37,947 bases of DNA from Herpetosiphonaceae bacterium (GCA_013538855.1 JABXJS010000026.1:1-37947); one strand, 5' to 3'; numbered from the stretch's first letter, positions 1 through 8,400 are shown. Numbers and translations: made by a program. The notes: generated by a model from the sequence alone, not told the origin.

Positions 1-245
1 GTGCGCGTCGGCGGCGGGCCGGGCGTACGCGTTGGGTACGGCCGCGGCGGCCCAGATGGGCTGGCGCGGGTCGGCTCAGGGCGCTGGGTGCTCTGGGGTG
101 TTGCGGTCGCATCGAGCGCCGCTGTCGCCGTTGGCGTTGCCTTGGGCGAGGCCACCGTTACACGCTGAATCGCCTGCTGCAGGCCCACAAGCAGCAGAAG
201 CACACATAGCCCACGTACAAGTCGCCGCCGTCGCGTTCGGTTCAT
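1..245 (-). CDS. Secreted or membrane-anchored P/T-rich protein, N-terminal part (runs off window)
   Basis: The reading frame starts with ATG at 245 behind a strong ribosome binding site (AAGGAGG, 255-249 on the minus strand) and stays open to the window edge, giving 81 codons. Residues 1-8 are arginine-rich (MNRTRRRR). A hydrophobic stretch follows at about residues 9-23 (LCVLLLLVGL core), so this looks like a signal peptide or N-terminal anchor. From about residue 32 the sequence is low-complexity Pro/Thr/Ala/Arg, with motifs such as ATPTATA and YPTRTPGPPPT, as in an extracellular linker. No lipobox cysteine lies in the usual place, unlike the lipoprotein at 1398-2282. The function cannot be told from this fragment. 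Confidence 0.6.
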   Translation of the reverse strand, partial: MNRTRRRRLVRGLCVLLLLVGLQQAIQRVTVASPKATPTATAALDATATPQSTQRPEPTRASPSGPPRPYPTRTPGPPPTR

Positions 246-890
246 TGCGTCCTCCTTGTCAAAGGTCCGGTCTTGCTTCCATGACTCTGGTAGGAGGCGA
301 AACATTACAGCGCACGGCTAAAGTCTGGGCCTGGCCGCGCCCTTGCAAGCGACTACATTGTGATTAGCTCAGCATTTTTAATGAGCAATGAACGTCTCTC
401 AGTATAACGTATATTGCCGCTGCTCCTAGCAGTGCACGCCGCAGCACAGGCGCATGATTCTTGAGCAGAAGCGCCTGTGACTCGACGTCACAGCTCAGCG
501 ATCAGAGTCCACGCTGTTGCTAAGCATCCGTTCGCCGTTGGCGCACTCGAGGCTGCGGGTGCTTCAGCACGACGCCAAGCGGGCGGCCAACGCCGCTGCC
601 CGCACACATGCTGGCACAGCCAAAGCGCACCAAGCCGCACAGCTGCGCGACATGGCACCAGCATACGCAGATCTATGCCGTTGCTCGCAGGTGGTCACTC
701 GCGCAGCGCAGGTGCTGGCCCATGCTGGTGGTGCTGCGCCAAGCGCCGATGCGCTCAGGATGCTCCGTCACCACGAGCGAAGAGCAAAGCCAATCATGGC
801 TGGCTGCGGTGTCTAGATGCCACCGCGTGCAAGGACATTCGTCACCCGCAGCGTCGAAAGTGCCAACCATGAGCGCGCGCCTGGCACCAG
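246..890. other. Intergenic region, no supported gene
   Basis: Several frames are open here because of the high GC content, but none has a good ribosome binding site or a recognisable protein. The AT-richer part at about 365-425 is the most likely place for the promoter of the minus-strand gene ending this region; a TATACT-like box is present on the minus strand but without a convincing -35 partner. I see nothing else in it. Confidence 0.5.
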
Positions 891-1248
891 CGCTGGCCCT
901 GCGACACACACGCCGTGGCCCAACCACATACGCTGCCTCCACCATCAGCCCACGCATCCACCGCGCTCGGCGCTGGCCCTGCGACACCCACGCCGTGGCC
1001 CAACCACATACGCTGCCTCCACCATCAGCCCGCGCACGCACAAGAAAAGCGCAGCTCTACCGCGCTCGGCGCTGGCCCTGCGACACACACGCCGTGGCCC
1101 AACCACACACGCTGCCTCCACCATCAGCCCGCGCATCCACCGCGCTCGGCGCTGGCCCTGCGACACCCACGCCGTGGCCCAACCACACACGCTGCCTCCA
1201 CCATCAGCCCGCGCACGCACAAGAAAAGCGCAGATCCACCGCGCTCGG
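891..1248. repeat. Higher-order tandem repeat, 2 x 179 bp (80 + 99 bp subunits)
   Basis: The motif CGCTGGCCCT starts at 891, 971, 1070 and 1150, and its truncated form CGCTGAG starts at 1249, giving spacings of 80, 99, 80 and 99 bp. The 99-bp subunits differ from the 80-bp ones by an insertion of about 19 bp containing CACAAGAAAAGCGCAG. Two 179-bp units are therefore almost identical, with only scattered single-base differences such as CACATACG versus CACACACG. The subunits touch one another with no variable spacers, so this is not a CRISPR array. No gene covers it convincingly. Confidence 0.85.
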
Positions 1249-1253
1249 CGCTG

Positions 1254-1290
1254 AGCTGTCGTCCGCAGCTTGCGACTGCGGACGACAGCT
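1254..1290. repeat. Perfect hairpin repeat, copy 1
   Basis: A 15-bp perfect inverted repeat with a 7-nt loop (CTTGCGA); the arms are 1254-1268 and 1276-1290. The same core recurs at 1331-1361. There is no adjacent T-tract, so it is more like a dispersed palindromic repeat than a canonical intrinsic terminator. Confidence 0.75.
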
Positions 1291-1330
1291 GCGATTTGGT
1301 GTTTCACGAAAGCCGACAACTTGAATGCCC

Positions 1331-1361
1331 TGTCGTCCGCAGCTTGCGACTGCGGACGACA
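1331..1361 (-). repeat. Perfect hairpin repeat, copy 2, downstream of the lipoprotein gene
   Basis: The arms 1331-1342 and 1350-1361 pair perfectly (12 bp) around the same CTTGCGA loop as copy 1, so 31 nt are identical between the copies. It lies 37 nt beyond the stop codon of the minus-strand lipoprotein gene and could act as its transcription end or as an mRNA-stabilising hairpin, although no T-tract follows. Confidence 0.7.
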
Positions 1362-1397
1362 ACAGCTAGTCAGTAGGCTGGCGGAGCTTGCCCAAGG

Positions 1398-2282
1398 CTA
1401 CGGTGTCGCGGTTACAGCGGGCGTCGGCGTCATCGTCACCCACACCCGCGTTGGCAGCGGGGTTGACGTGACGGTCACATCGGACCAGTTGGGCGTCGGC
1501 GTTGCCGTTACGTCGGGCCATACAGGCGTCGCGGTCACCGTTTCCGGGGGCCAGGCGGGCGTCGGCGTCACCGTTCCGGCGGGCCACGTCGGCTGGGGTG
1601 TGCCCGGCCATACAGGCGTCGCGGTCACCGTTTCCGGGGGCCAGGCGGGCGTCGGCGTGGCGGTCACGTCGGGCCAGTTGGGCGTCGCGGTCACCGTCTC
1701 CGGGGGCCAGGCGGGCGTCGGCGTCACCGTTCCGGCGGGCCAGGTCGGCTGGGGTGTTCCCGGCCAAACGGGCGTCGGCGTCATCGTCACCCACACCCGC
1801 GTTGGCAGCGGGGTTGACGTGACGGTCACGTCGGGCCAGCTGGGCGTTGCGGTCACGTCGGGCCACACAGGCGTGGACGTGACCGTTCCGGCGGGCCAGG
1901 TTGGGAAGCTAGTGGGCCAACTCGGGCCGCATGGTGTTGCCGTAGAGTTGGGCTGGTCGGCGGGCGGAGCGGCGGCGGCGCTCAGGCTGAAGGTACCGAC
2001 GCATGTTGGCGTCACCGTTGTCGGCGGCCACGTCGGCTGGGGCGTGCCGGGCCAGGATGGTGTGCTGGGGGGCACCATGGTGGGATAAGGGTAGGGGTAG
2101 GGGAAGGGCAGCGGCGTTGCCGTGCCTGCGACGTGGGTGGGATGCGGCGGGTGGGTGGGATGGTCGGGATTGCCTGGATTGCCTGCGACTATCGTTGGCA
2201 GCGTCACATTGGGCTGACAGGCAGCCAACATGAGCAGCACCAGCATCCCGCCAAGCGAACGTTTCCAGCTTGATCTGTTCAT
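1398..2282 (-). CDS. Lipoprotein with long Pro/Thr/Trp repeat domain
   Basis: The start is the ATG at 2282, preceded by AAAGGAGG at good spacing; the reading frame is open further upstream but without signals. The 294-residue product begins with MNRSSWKRS, a hydrophobic core and a lipobox LAAC (Cys at about residue 21), so it is probably cleaved by signal peptidase II and lipid-anchored outside the membrane. After a YPYPYPYP stretch and a short Ala/Pro region, the C-terminal two-thirds consists of imperfect repeats of about 10-20 residues built from WP, TVTPTP, TVTATP and PETVTATP. A block TSTPLPTRVWVTMTPTP occurs twice. The repeats are also visible in the DNA. A cell-surface stalk or linker is plausible, but there is no recognisable functional domain. 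It probably forms its own transcription unit. Confidence 0.75.
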   Translation of the reverse strand: MNRSSWKRSLGGMLVLLMLAACQPNVTLPTIVAGNPGNPDHPTHPPHPTHVAGTATPLPFPYPYPYPTMVPPSTPSWPGTPQPTWPPTTVTPTCVGTFSLSAAAAPPADQPNSTATPCGPSWPTSFPTWPAGTVTSTPVWPDVTATPSWPDVTVTSTPLPTRVWVTMTPTPVWPGTPQPTWPAGTVTPTPAWPPETVTATPNWPDVTATPTPAWPPETVTATPVWPGTPQPTWPAGTVTPTPAWPPETVTATPVWPDVTATPTPNWSDVTVTSTPLPTRVWVTMTPTPAVTATP

Positions 2283-2503
2283 ACATCCTCCTTTGCTAGA
2301 ACAGGTCTTACAAAGGATGACTCCCTGGAGGGGTGATGCATTACAGGTACTTCCTAGTACCATTATCCTAAGTTTTTATGCTTTTGTAGGATAAAAGTCA
2401 TGAGCGATGGATGTGGCGCTGGCTTAAGGCGAGGCCGTCGCGACAGCGGATGGCAGGCGCTGCTGTGCTGCCGCGACGGGCCGATGGAGCTATGCGGATC
2501 AAG
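2283..2503. other. Intergenic region with two small palindromes
   Basis: This stretch separates the end of argF from the lipoprotein start. It holds a perfect palindrome GGTACT-TCCT-AGTACC (2346-2361) and an inverted repeat TTATCCTA...TAGGATAA (about 2365-2396) in an AT-rich setting. On the minus strand a GATAAT box (about 2370-2365) could be the -10 of the lipoprotein gene, but a good -35 is not clear. A GC-rich inverted repeat with CCGTCGCG arms (about 2436-2480) could end the arg transcript; no T-tract follows. Confidence 0.4.
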
Positions 2504-3472
2504 CTAGGCGGCGCGGCGCACCGAGCGGGTGAGGGCCACGCCGCCGAGCAGCGCGGCCAAGATGGCCTTGTGCATATGCAGGCGATTCTCGGCCTGATCG
2601 AAGATCAAGTTGTTGCTGCCTTCGGCGATCTCGGCGCTAATCTCCTCGCCGCGGTGCATCGGCAGGCAGTGCATCACCTGGGCGCTGGGCGCAGCGGCAG
2701 CGACAAGGGCAGCATTGATCTGGAAGGGAGCCAGCGCGGCGAGGTGCGCGGGGTCCTCCTGCTGGCCCATGCTGGTCCACACATCGGTGTAGAGCACATC
2801 GGCTCCAGCGACGGCGGCGTAGGGATCGTCGGTGATGGTGATGGTGGTGCCAGCGCGCTGGGCGGCCTCTAGCGCTGGCTGAAGCACCGCACGCTCGACA
2901 CCGCAGCTTGCGGGGGTGCCAAGGCGGAAGTTAACGCCGAAGCGCGGCGCGGCCTCCAGCCACGAGTTAGAGATATTGTTGCTATCGCCGACGTAGGCGA
3001 CGGTAAGGCCCTTGAGCGACCCAAAGTGCTCGCGCATGGTCAGCAGATCGGCCAGCGCCTGAACTGGATGCAGCAGATCGGAGAGGCCGTTGATCACCGG
3101 CACCGTGCTGACGGCGGCCAGCTCCTCCAGCGTGCTGTGCTCGAAAACGCGCGCCATAATCCCGTCGCACATGCGGCTGAGCACGCGCGCGGTGTCGGCG
3201 ACAGTCTCGCCGCGGCCTAGCTGCGTATCGCGTGGGCTAAGGTAGACGGCGTGGCCGCCGAGCTGGGTCATGGCGACCTCGAAGCCAACGCGGGTGCGCG
3301 TCGAGGGCTTCTCGAAGATCATCGCCAGCGAGTAGCCATCGAGCACGCGGTGCGGAATGCGGCGCTGCTGGCGCTGCTTCAGCTCGGCGGCGGACTCGAG
3401 CAGATCGTGCAGCTCGGCATCGGACAGATCGAACAGGGACAGCAGATTGCGACCATAGAGCGAGTGGGTCAT
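2504..3472 (-). CDS. argF: Ornithine carbamoyltransferase
   Basis: The enzyme transfers the carbamoyl group of carbamoyl phosphate to ornithine, making citrulline, in the cytoplasm. The 322-residue length is normal for the family. The carbamoyl-phosphate loop FEKPSTRTR is at residues 53-61, the ornithine-side motif DVWTSMG is present in the C-terminal half, and HCLPMHRG, with the active-site cysteine, starts at residue 268. These motifs separate it from aspartate carbamoyltransferase. The ATG at 3472 is preceded by AAGGAG. It is the last gene of the arginine cluster, 54 nt after argH, and probably depends on the argC promoter and attenuator unless the argJ-argH gap holds another promoter. Catabolic ArcB is a formal alternative, but the biosynthetic neighbours argue for ArgF. 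Confidence 0.96.
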   Translation of the reverse strand: MTHSLYGRNLLSLFDLSDAELHDLLESAAELKQRQQRRIPHRVLDGYSLAMIFEKPSTRTRVGFEVAMTQLGGHAVYLSPRDTQLGRGETVADTARVLSRMCDGIMARVFEHSTLEELAAVSTVPVINGLSDLLHPVQALADLLTMREHFGSLKGLTVAYVGDSNNISNSWLEAAPRFGVNFRLGTPASCGVERAVLQPALEAAQRAGTTITITDDPYAAVAGADVLYTDVWTSMGQQEDPAHLAALAPFQINAALVAAAAPSAQVMHCLPMHRGEEISAEIAEGSNNLIFDQAENRLHMHKAILAALLGGVALTRSVRRAA

Positions 3473-3526
3473 TGGAAGCTCCTTCGTATGTTGGCGGCGC
3501 TAGGGCCGCCGTAGCTCAGCAGCTCG

Positions 3527-4888
3527 TCAGCCTGCAACCAGGCGGCGAGCAAGAATCAGTTGGTCGCGCACAGCGTTGGGCGCAGTGCCGCCCGGAACGT
3601 CCCGAGCAGCGGTGGAGGCCATAACATCAAAGATGGCGGCCGGATTGGTCAAGGCTGGGTGCGCCGCCGTGAACTCCTGCGGCGGCAGCTCGCGCAGGGC
3701 CACGCCACGCTGCTCGGCGGCGCGCACAAGGCGGCCAGAGATATGGTGGGCCTCGCGGAAGGGCACGCCGACGCGCACGAGGGCATCGGCGACATCGGTG
3801 GCGAGCATGGCGTCGTCGAGGGCGGCGTGCATGCGCTGGTGATCGAACTCGGCGGTGCGCACGGCTCCGGCCACAACCGCCAGCGTGAGCAGCAGCGTAT
3901 CGACGGCATCGAAGAGCGGCTCCTTGTCCTCCTGCAAGTCCTTGTCGTAGGCCGAGGGCAGGCCCTTGAGCATCGTCAGCACGCTCACAAGGTTGCCGAT
4001 GAGGCGGCCGGACTTGCCGCGGGCCAGCTCGAGCGAGTCGGGGTTTTTCTTCTGCGGCATCAGGCTCGATCCGGTCGAGAAGGCATCGGCGAGGCGCACA
4101 AAGCCCCACTCGCTGCTGCTCCAGATGATCCAGTCCTCGGCGAGGCGGCTGATGTGCACGCCGACAAGCGCGGCGGCGGCCAGCACCTCGACGATGAAAT
4201 CGCGGTCGCTGGTGGCGTCGAGGCTGTTGGTGCTGATGCTGGCGAAGCCTAGCTCCTGGGCCAGCGCCGCACGATCAACGGCGAAGGCGGTGCCGGCCAG
4301 CGCACCAGAGCCAAGCGGCAGCACCGCGACGCGCTGGCGGGCATCGCGCAGGCGCTCGCGATCACGCTGCAGCGGCCAGAAGTGGGCCAGCAGCGCGTGG
4401 GCCAGCAGGATAGGCTGGGCACGCTGGAGGTGCGTGTAGCCTGGCAGCACGGCCAGCTCCGCCGCCTCCGCCTGCGCAACCAGGGCCTGCTGTAGCTCGC
4501 GGAGCGCAGCATCGAGTGCATCAAGTGCGCTAAGCGTCCACAGGCGTGTGTCGGTGGCCACCTGATCGTTGCGCGAGCGGCCGGTGTGTAGCTTGCCCGC
4601 CAGCGCGCCGATCAACTCGCCAAGTCGACGCTCAACGGCGGTGTGAATATCCTCATCGGTTGGTAGCGCCTGGAAGGAGTCGGCGGCGAACTCGGCGCGC
4701 ACCTGCTCTAGCCCGGCGACGAGCTGCTGATGCTCGTCGGCGCTGAGGATGCCAGCGCGCAGCAGGCCGCCAGCCCAGGCGACGGAGCCGCTGATGTCCT
4801 CATTCCACAGGCGCTGATCGATTGGAAGCGAATCGTTGAACAGGCGCATCTTGGCGTCTATTGATCCGCTGAAACGTCCACCCCACAT
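3527..4888 (-). CDS. argH: Argininosuccinate lyase
   Basis: This enzyme splits argininosuccinate into arginine and fumarate, the last step of arginine synthesis. The 453-residue protein belongs to the fumarase/aspartase superfamily: it opens with the typical MWGGRFSG, has HTGRSRNDQVATD at residues 101-113, GYTHLQ (catalytic histidine region) at 150-155, and the superfamily signature GSSLMPQKKNP at 273-283. The ATG at 4888 has a modest GAGG ribosome binding site. Upstream, 453 nt of tandem repeats separate it from argJ, the only large gap in the operon; downstream, argF follows after 54 nt. Confidence 0.96.
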   Translation of the reverse strand: MWGGRFSGSIDAKMRLFNDSLPIDQRLWNEDISGSVAWAGGLLRAGILSADEHQQLVAGLEQVRAEFAADSFQALPTDEDIHTAVERRLGELIGALAGKLHTGRSRNDQVATDTRLWTLSALDALDAALRELQQALVAQAEAAELAVLPGYTHLQRAQPILLAHALLAHFWPLQRDRERLRDARQRVAVLPLGSGALAGTAFAVDRAALAQELGFASISTNSLDATSDRDFIVEVLAAAALVGVHISRLAEDWIIWSSSEWGFVRLADAFSTGSSLMPQKKNPDSLELARGKSGRLIGNLVSVLTMLKGLPSAYDKDLQEDKEPLFDAVDTLLLTLAVVAGAVRTAEFDHQRMHAALDDAMLATDVADALVRVGVPFREAHHISGRLVRAAEQRGVALRELPPQEFTAAHPALTNPAAIFDVMASTAARDVPGGTAPNAVRDQLILARRLVAG

Positions 4889-4934
4889 ACAAACCTCATT
4901 GTGCTATGTGCCCAGGAGGCACGGTGTACTTTGA

Positions 4935-5280
4935 AATCCCTGCCGGGGGCTGCGGGCTGCGCCCACAACCGCTGCGCTGCTGCGCGCCAGCCGGGCTGTG
5001 CCGTCCAGCAATCCCTGCCGGGGGCTGCGGGCTGCGCCCACAACTGCTGCGCTGCCGCGCGCCAGCCGGGCTGTGCCGTCCAGCATAATTCCTGCCGGGG
5101 GCTGCGGGCTGCGCCCACAACCGCTGCGCTGCCGCGCGCCAGCCGGGCTGTGCTGTCCAGCGTAATTCCTACCATGCGGGCTGCGCCATAGTTTGCCCGG
5201 CCTTATGCATTCCGGCGGAAGTGCTGTCCAGCGTAATTCCTGCCGGGAGCTGCGGGCTGCGCCCACAACCGCCGCTTGTT
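4935..5280. repeat. Intra-operon tandem repeat, about 75-77 bp units
   Basis: The unit begins AATCCCTGCCGGGGGCTGCG or AATTCCTGCCGGGGG and contains GGGCTGCGCCCACAA and CCAGCCGGGCTGTG. Units start at 4935, 5010, 5087, 5164 and 5235, so the spacing is 75, 77, 77 and 71 bp. The first three are nearly identical, the fourth is diverged (ACCATGCGGG, then an unrelated ATAGTTTGCCCGG part) and the fifth is truncated. It fills most of the gap between argJ and argH. GGGCGCAGCCCGCAGCCCC tracts could fold in the RNA. No coding sequence is convincing. Confidence 0.85.
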
Positions 5281-5341
5281 AGCTGCGTGCTGGCGCACCA
5301 CGGATCACAGCGACGGCACAGCCAGCGCGGCCACGACTAGG

Positions 5342-6529
5342 CTACGTGCGATAGTCGGCGTTGATGCTGACGTACTCCGCCGACAGATCGCAGGTCCAGG
5401 CCTGCCCGACCGCGTCGGCTAGCCCTAAGTCCAGGCGGATCGCAACCTCGGGTCCGGCCATCTGAGCGGCGGCGTCGGCCTCGGCGAAGGCGCAGGGCGT
5501 GCCGCTAGCGACAACCTGGACGGAGCCAAGCCACAGCTTGAGCAGCTGCGGCTCGAAGGGCACGCCGGCGATGCCAGCGGCGGCCAGGATGCGGCCCCAG
5601 TTCGGATCGCCGCCGTGGATAGCGGTCTTGACCAGCGGCGAGCGGGCGATAGCGCGGGCGATGGTGCGGGCGTCGCTGACCGAGTGCGCGCCGGAGACCG
5701 TCACCTCAACGAGCTTGGTCGCGCCCTCGCCATCGGCGGCGATCTGGCGGGCCAGGTCGCGGCTCAAGTCGGTCAGCGCGGTGCAGAACGCATCGTAGCT
5801 CGCGCTGTCGATCGTCACATCGGCAGCGCCGGAGGCCAGCAGCAGCACGGTGTCGTTGGTGCTAGGATCGCCATCGACGGTGACGCAGTTGAAGGTGGCG
5901 GCGGTGGCGTGGTGCAGCGCCGACTGAAGCAGCTCGGGCGCGATCTGGGCGTCGGTGGTGATGATCGCGAGCATGGTGGCCATCATCGGATGGATCATGC
6001 CCGCGCCCTTGGCCACGCCAGCCAGCGTGATCGTGCGGCCGTTGATAGTCAGCGTTGTGCTGGCCGTCTTCGGGCGCGTGTCGGTGGTCATAATTGCCTG
6101 CGCCACGCTGGGCGCGCCAGCGACGGCGAGCGCGGGGGCCAGCGACTGCACGCCAGCGGCGATCTTGGCCGTATCGAGCTGCACGCCGATCACGCCGGTG
6201 GAGAGCACGAGCACTGCGCCAGGATCGCAGCCAAGCGCGGCGGCGGCGCTTTGAGCCATGGTGCTGGCGGCCTGCTCGCCCTGCGGGCCAGTGCAGGCGT
6301 TGGCGCAGCCGGAGTTCGCGATGATCGCGCGCACACCGGCGGCGTTGGCGGCCAGCACAGCCTGATCGTAGAGCACAGGCGCGGCCTTGATCTGATTGGT
6401 GGTGAAGACACCGGCGGCAGTGCACGGGCCATCGGCCACAATCAGCGCCAGATCGGGCTTGCCGCTGGCCTTGAGGCCACAGCGGCCGCCAGCAGCGCGG
6501 AATCCGGGGGCAAACTGAAAATCGCTCAT
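5342..6529 (-). CDS. argJ: Bifunctional ornithine acetyltransferase / N-acetylglutamate synthase
   Basis: ArgJ moves the acetyl group from N-acetylornithine to glutamate, giving ornithine and N-acetylglutamate (the cyclic pathway); many members also use acetyl-CoA. The 395-residue product has the self-cleavage motif KGAGMIHPMMATML at residues 174-187, with Thr185 as the expected nucleophile that becomes the N-terminus of the beta chain. TGVIG (111-115), the SGCANACTG segment around 73-81 and the C-terminal EYVSINADYRT also fit. Its ATG overlaps the stop codon of argG by 4 nt (ATGA), which shows translational coupling. Whether it is mono- or bifunctional cannot be read from the sequence; the separate ArgA-like gene in the same operon leaves both options open. 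Confidence 0.95.
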   Translation of the reverse strand: MSDFQFAPGFRAAGGRCGLKASGKPDLALIVADGPCTAAGVFTTNQIKAAPVLYDQAVLAANAAGVRAIIANSGCANACTGPQGEQAASTMAQSAAAALGCDPGAVLVLSTGVIGVQLDTAKIAAGVQSLAPALAVAGAPSVAQAIMTTDTRPKTASTTLTINGRTITLAGVAKGAGMIHPMMATMLAIITTDAQIAPELLQSALHHATAATFNCVTVDGDPSTNDTVLLLASGAADVTIDSASYDAFCTALTDLSRDLARQIAADGEGATKLVEVTVSGAHSVSDARTIARAIARSPLVKTAIHGGDPNWGRILAAAGIAGVPFEPQLLKLWLGSVQVVASGTPCAFAEADAAAQMAGPEVAIRLDLGLADAVGQAWTCDLSAEYVSINADYRT

Positions 6530-7737
6530 GCCTGCTCGCCTCGCGTCAAAGCCTCGACCTTGTTGGGCAGGCCATAGATTTTGATGAAGCCCTCGGCGTC
6601 GGCCTGGTTATAGACCGCATCGGCGCTGAAGGTCGCCAGGTCGGGCACATACAGGCTGCGCTCGGCCTCGCGGCCAACCAGATGCACGCCGCCCTTGTAG
6701 AGCTTGAGGCGCGCCCAGCCAGTGACATCGCGCTGCGTCTCGCTGACAAAGGCCGACAGTGCGCGGCGCAGCGGCGACCACCACTGGCCGTTGTAGACCA
6801 ACTCGGCGAAGCGCACGGCCACTAGCTCCTTGTAGTGCAGCGTCTCGCGGTCGAGCGTCAGCTCCTCCAGGCCCTGGTGGGCGCGATAGAGCAAGGTGCC
6901 GCCAGGCGTTTCATAGACGCCGTGGCTCTTCATGCCCACGAGGCGATTCTCGACCAGATCGACGCGGCCGGCGCCGTGCTGCGCGCCAAGCGCATTGAGC
7001 TTCTGGAGCAGCGCGACCGGCTCTAGCCGCTCGCCATCGACGCTGACGGGCACGCCCTGCTCAAAGCCGATCTGCACATAGAGCGGCGTATCGGGCGCAT
7101 CCTCGGGCGCAACCGTCCACTGGTACATCGGCTCCTCCGGCTCGTCGGCGGGGTTTTCGAGCATGCCGCCCTCGTGGCTGAGGTGCCAGAGGTTGCCGTC
7201 GCGCGAGTAGATCGAGGCGCGGGTGCTGGTGACGGGCACATTGTGGGCGGCGGCGTAGTCCAGCGCGTCCTCGCGCGAGCGAATGTGCCACTCGCGCCAG
7301 GGGGCGATGATGCGCATGTGCGGAGCCAGCGCCATGTAGGTCAGCTCAAAGCGCACCTGGTCGTTGCCCTTGCCAGTCGCACCGTGGGCCAGCGCGTCTG
7401 CACCCACCTGCAGCGCGGCGCGCACCTGGCCGCGGGCGATCAGCGGGCGGGCGATGCTGGTGCCGAGCAGATAGGTGCGCTCGTAGATTGCGCCGGACTG
7501 GAGCATGGGAAAGAGAAAGTCGCGCACAAACTCGGCGCGCAGGTCCTCGACGATGCAGGCGCTCGCGCCCGAGGCGATGGCCTTCTGCTCCACGCCGCTA
7601 AGATCGTCGGTCTGGCCGAGATTGCAGCAGTAGCAGACGACCTCGCAGCCATAGTTTTCCTTCAGCCAGGGCACAATAACGCTGGTATCCAACCCGCCTG
7701 AGTAGGCCAGGACGACTGTGTTGACGGACTTGGTCAT
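6526..7737 (-). CDS. argG: Argininosuccinate synthase
   Basis: ArgG joins citrulline and aspartate at the cost of ATP to give argininosuccinate. The 403-residue protein carries the N-type ATP pyrophosphatase P-loop AYSGGLDTS at residues 11-19 and the family motifs GKGNDQVRFE (about 120-129) and TSTRASIYSRDGNLWHLSHEGG (about 170-191, partly). The length is normal. The ATG at 7737 follows GAAGGAGC at good spacing. It lies 96 nt after the argA-like gene and overlaps argJ by 4 nt. Confidence 0.96.
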   Translation of the reverse strand: MTKSVNTVVLAYSGGLDTSVIVPWLKENYGCEVVCYCCNLGQTDDLSGVEQKAIASGASACIVEDLRAEFVRDFLFPMLQSGAIYERTYLLGTSIARPLIARGQVRAALQVGADALAHGATGKGNDQVRFELTYMALAPHMRIIAPWREWHIRSREDALDYAAAHNVPVTSTRASIYSRDGNLWHLSHEGGMLENPADEPEEPMYQWTVAPEDAPDTPLYVQIGFEQGVPVSVDGERLEPVALLQKLNALGAQHGAGRVDLVENRLVGMKSHGVYETPGGTLLYRAHQGLEELTLDRETLHYKELVAVRFAELVYNGQWWSPLRRALSAFVSETQRDVTGWARLKLYKGGVHLVGREAERSLYVPDLATFSADAVYNQADAEGFIKIYGLPNKVEALTRGEQA

Positions 7738-7833
7738 GATGGTTCGGCTCCTTCAAAAGACAAGCTCAGTGATCCAACATAGGGCGATGAGCGAGCGCTG
7801 CTCAGCCGACGGCGCTGTCGTGGTGGGGCAGGG

Positions 7834-8337
7834 TTAGTCGCCGTCGTAGACAACGGCGGTCTCGTCGCAGCAGGTGACGAGCGGGCACTTGACGCAATCG
7901 CGCCAAACTTTTTCAGGGAAGCGATCTTTATTGGTGATCGTAAAACCTAGGCGCAAGAAAAATGGCACAGCGCGGGTAAGCGCAAAAATCGTATTAATCT
8001 GCCGCCGCTTGGCCTGCTCAACCAGCGTGCGCACGATCTGTGCGCCGATGCCAGCGGAGCGGTAGCGCTCGTCGACGGCCAGCGAGCGCACCTCAACTAA
8101 GCTTGGATTCATCAGCAGCAGCGAGCCAATGCCGACCACATAGCCAGCATCGAGCGCAACGACCCAGTCGCCAAGCGTGGCACGAATCTCGTCAATGGTG
8201 CGCGGCAGCAGGTGACCGGCGCGCACATTGACGCTGATCAGCTCGAGCATGCCGGTGATATCGTCCGGGCTGGCGGGGCGCACCTCGATGGGCGCGGTGG
8301 CGAGCAGCGTCGAGGCGGCGGTCGAAACAACAGTCAT
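7834..8337 (-). CDS. argA: GNAT-family N-acetyltransferase, probable short-form N-acetylglutamate synthase
   Basis: This 167-residue single-domain GNAT protein has the acetyl-CoA loop RYRSAGIGAQIV at residues 91-102 and the C-terminal part LGFTITNKDRFPEKVW. That ending, followed by a cysteine-rich DCVKCPLVTCCDE (147-159), is typical of the stand-alone short N-acetylglutamate synthases, which lack the amino-acid-kinase domain of classical ArgA. It would make N-acetylglutamate from glutamate and acetyl-CoA to prime the pathway. The ATG at 8337 has a GGAGG site. Position between the nudix gene and argG supports the role. Substrate specificity is inferred from family resemblance and context. Confidence 0.8.
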   Translation of the reverse strand: MTVVSTAASTLLATAPIEVRPASPDDITGMLELISVNVRAGHLLPRTIDEIRATLGDWVVALDAGYVVGIGSLLLMNPSLVEVRSLAVDERYRSAGIGAQIVRTLVEQAKRRQINTIFALTRAVPFFLRLGFTITNKDRFPEKVWRDCVKCPLVTCCDETAVVYDGD

Positions 8338-8400
8338 AATCGGTCCTCCAGAGTGGTGGTCCGCCCGCGAACGACGCCGTGCGAGGGTGGGCCAGGGTGG

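Noticed and set aside
891-1248. Possible CRISPR array
   Set aside because: The units are contiguous, 80 or 99 bp long and have no unique spacers between identical repeats.
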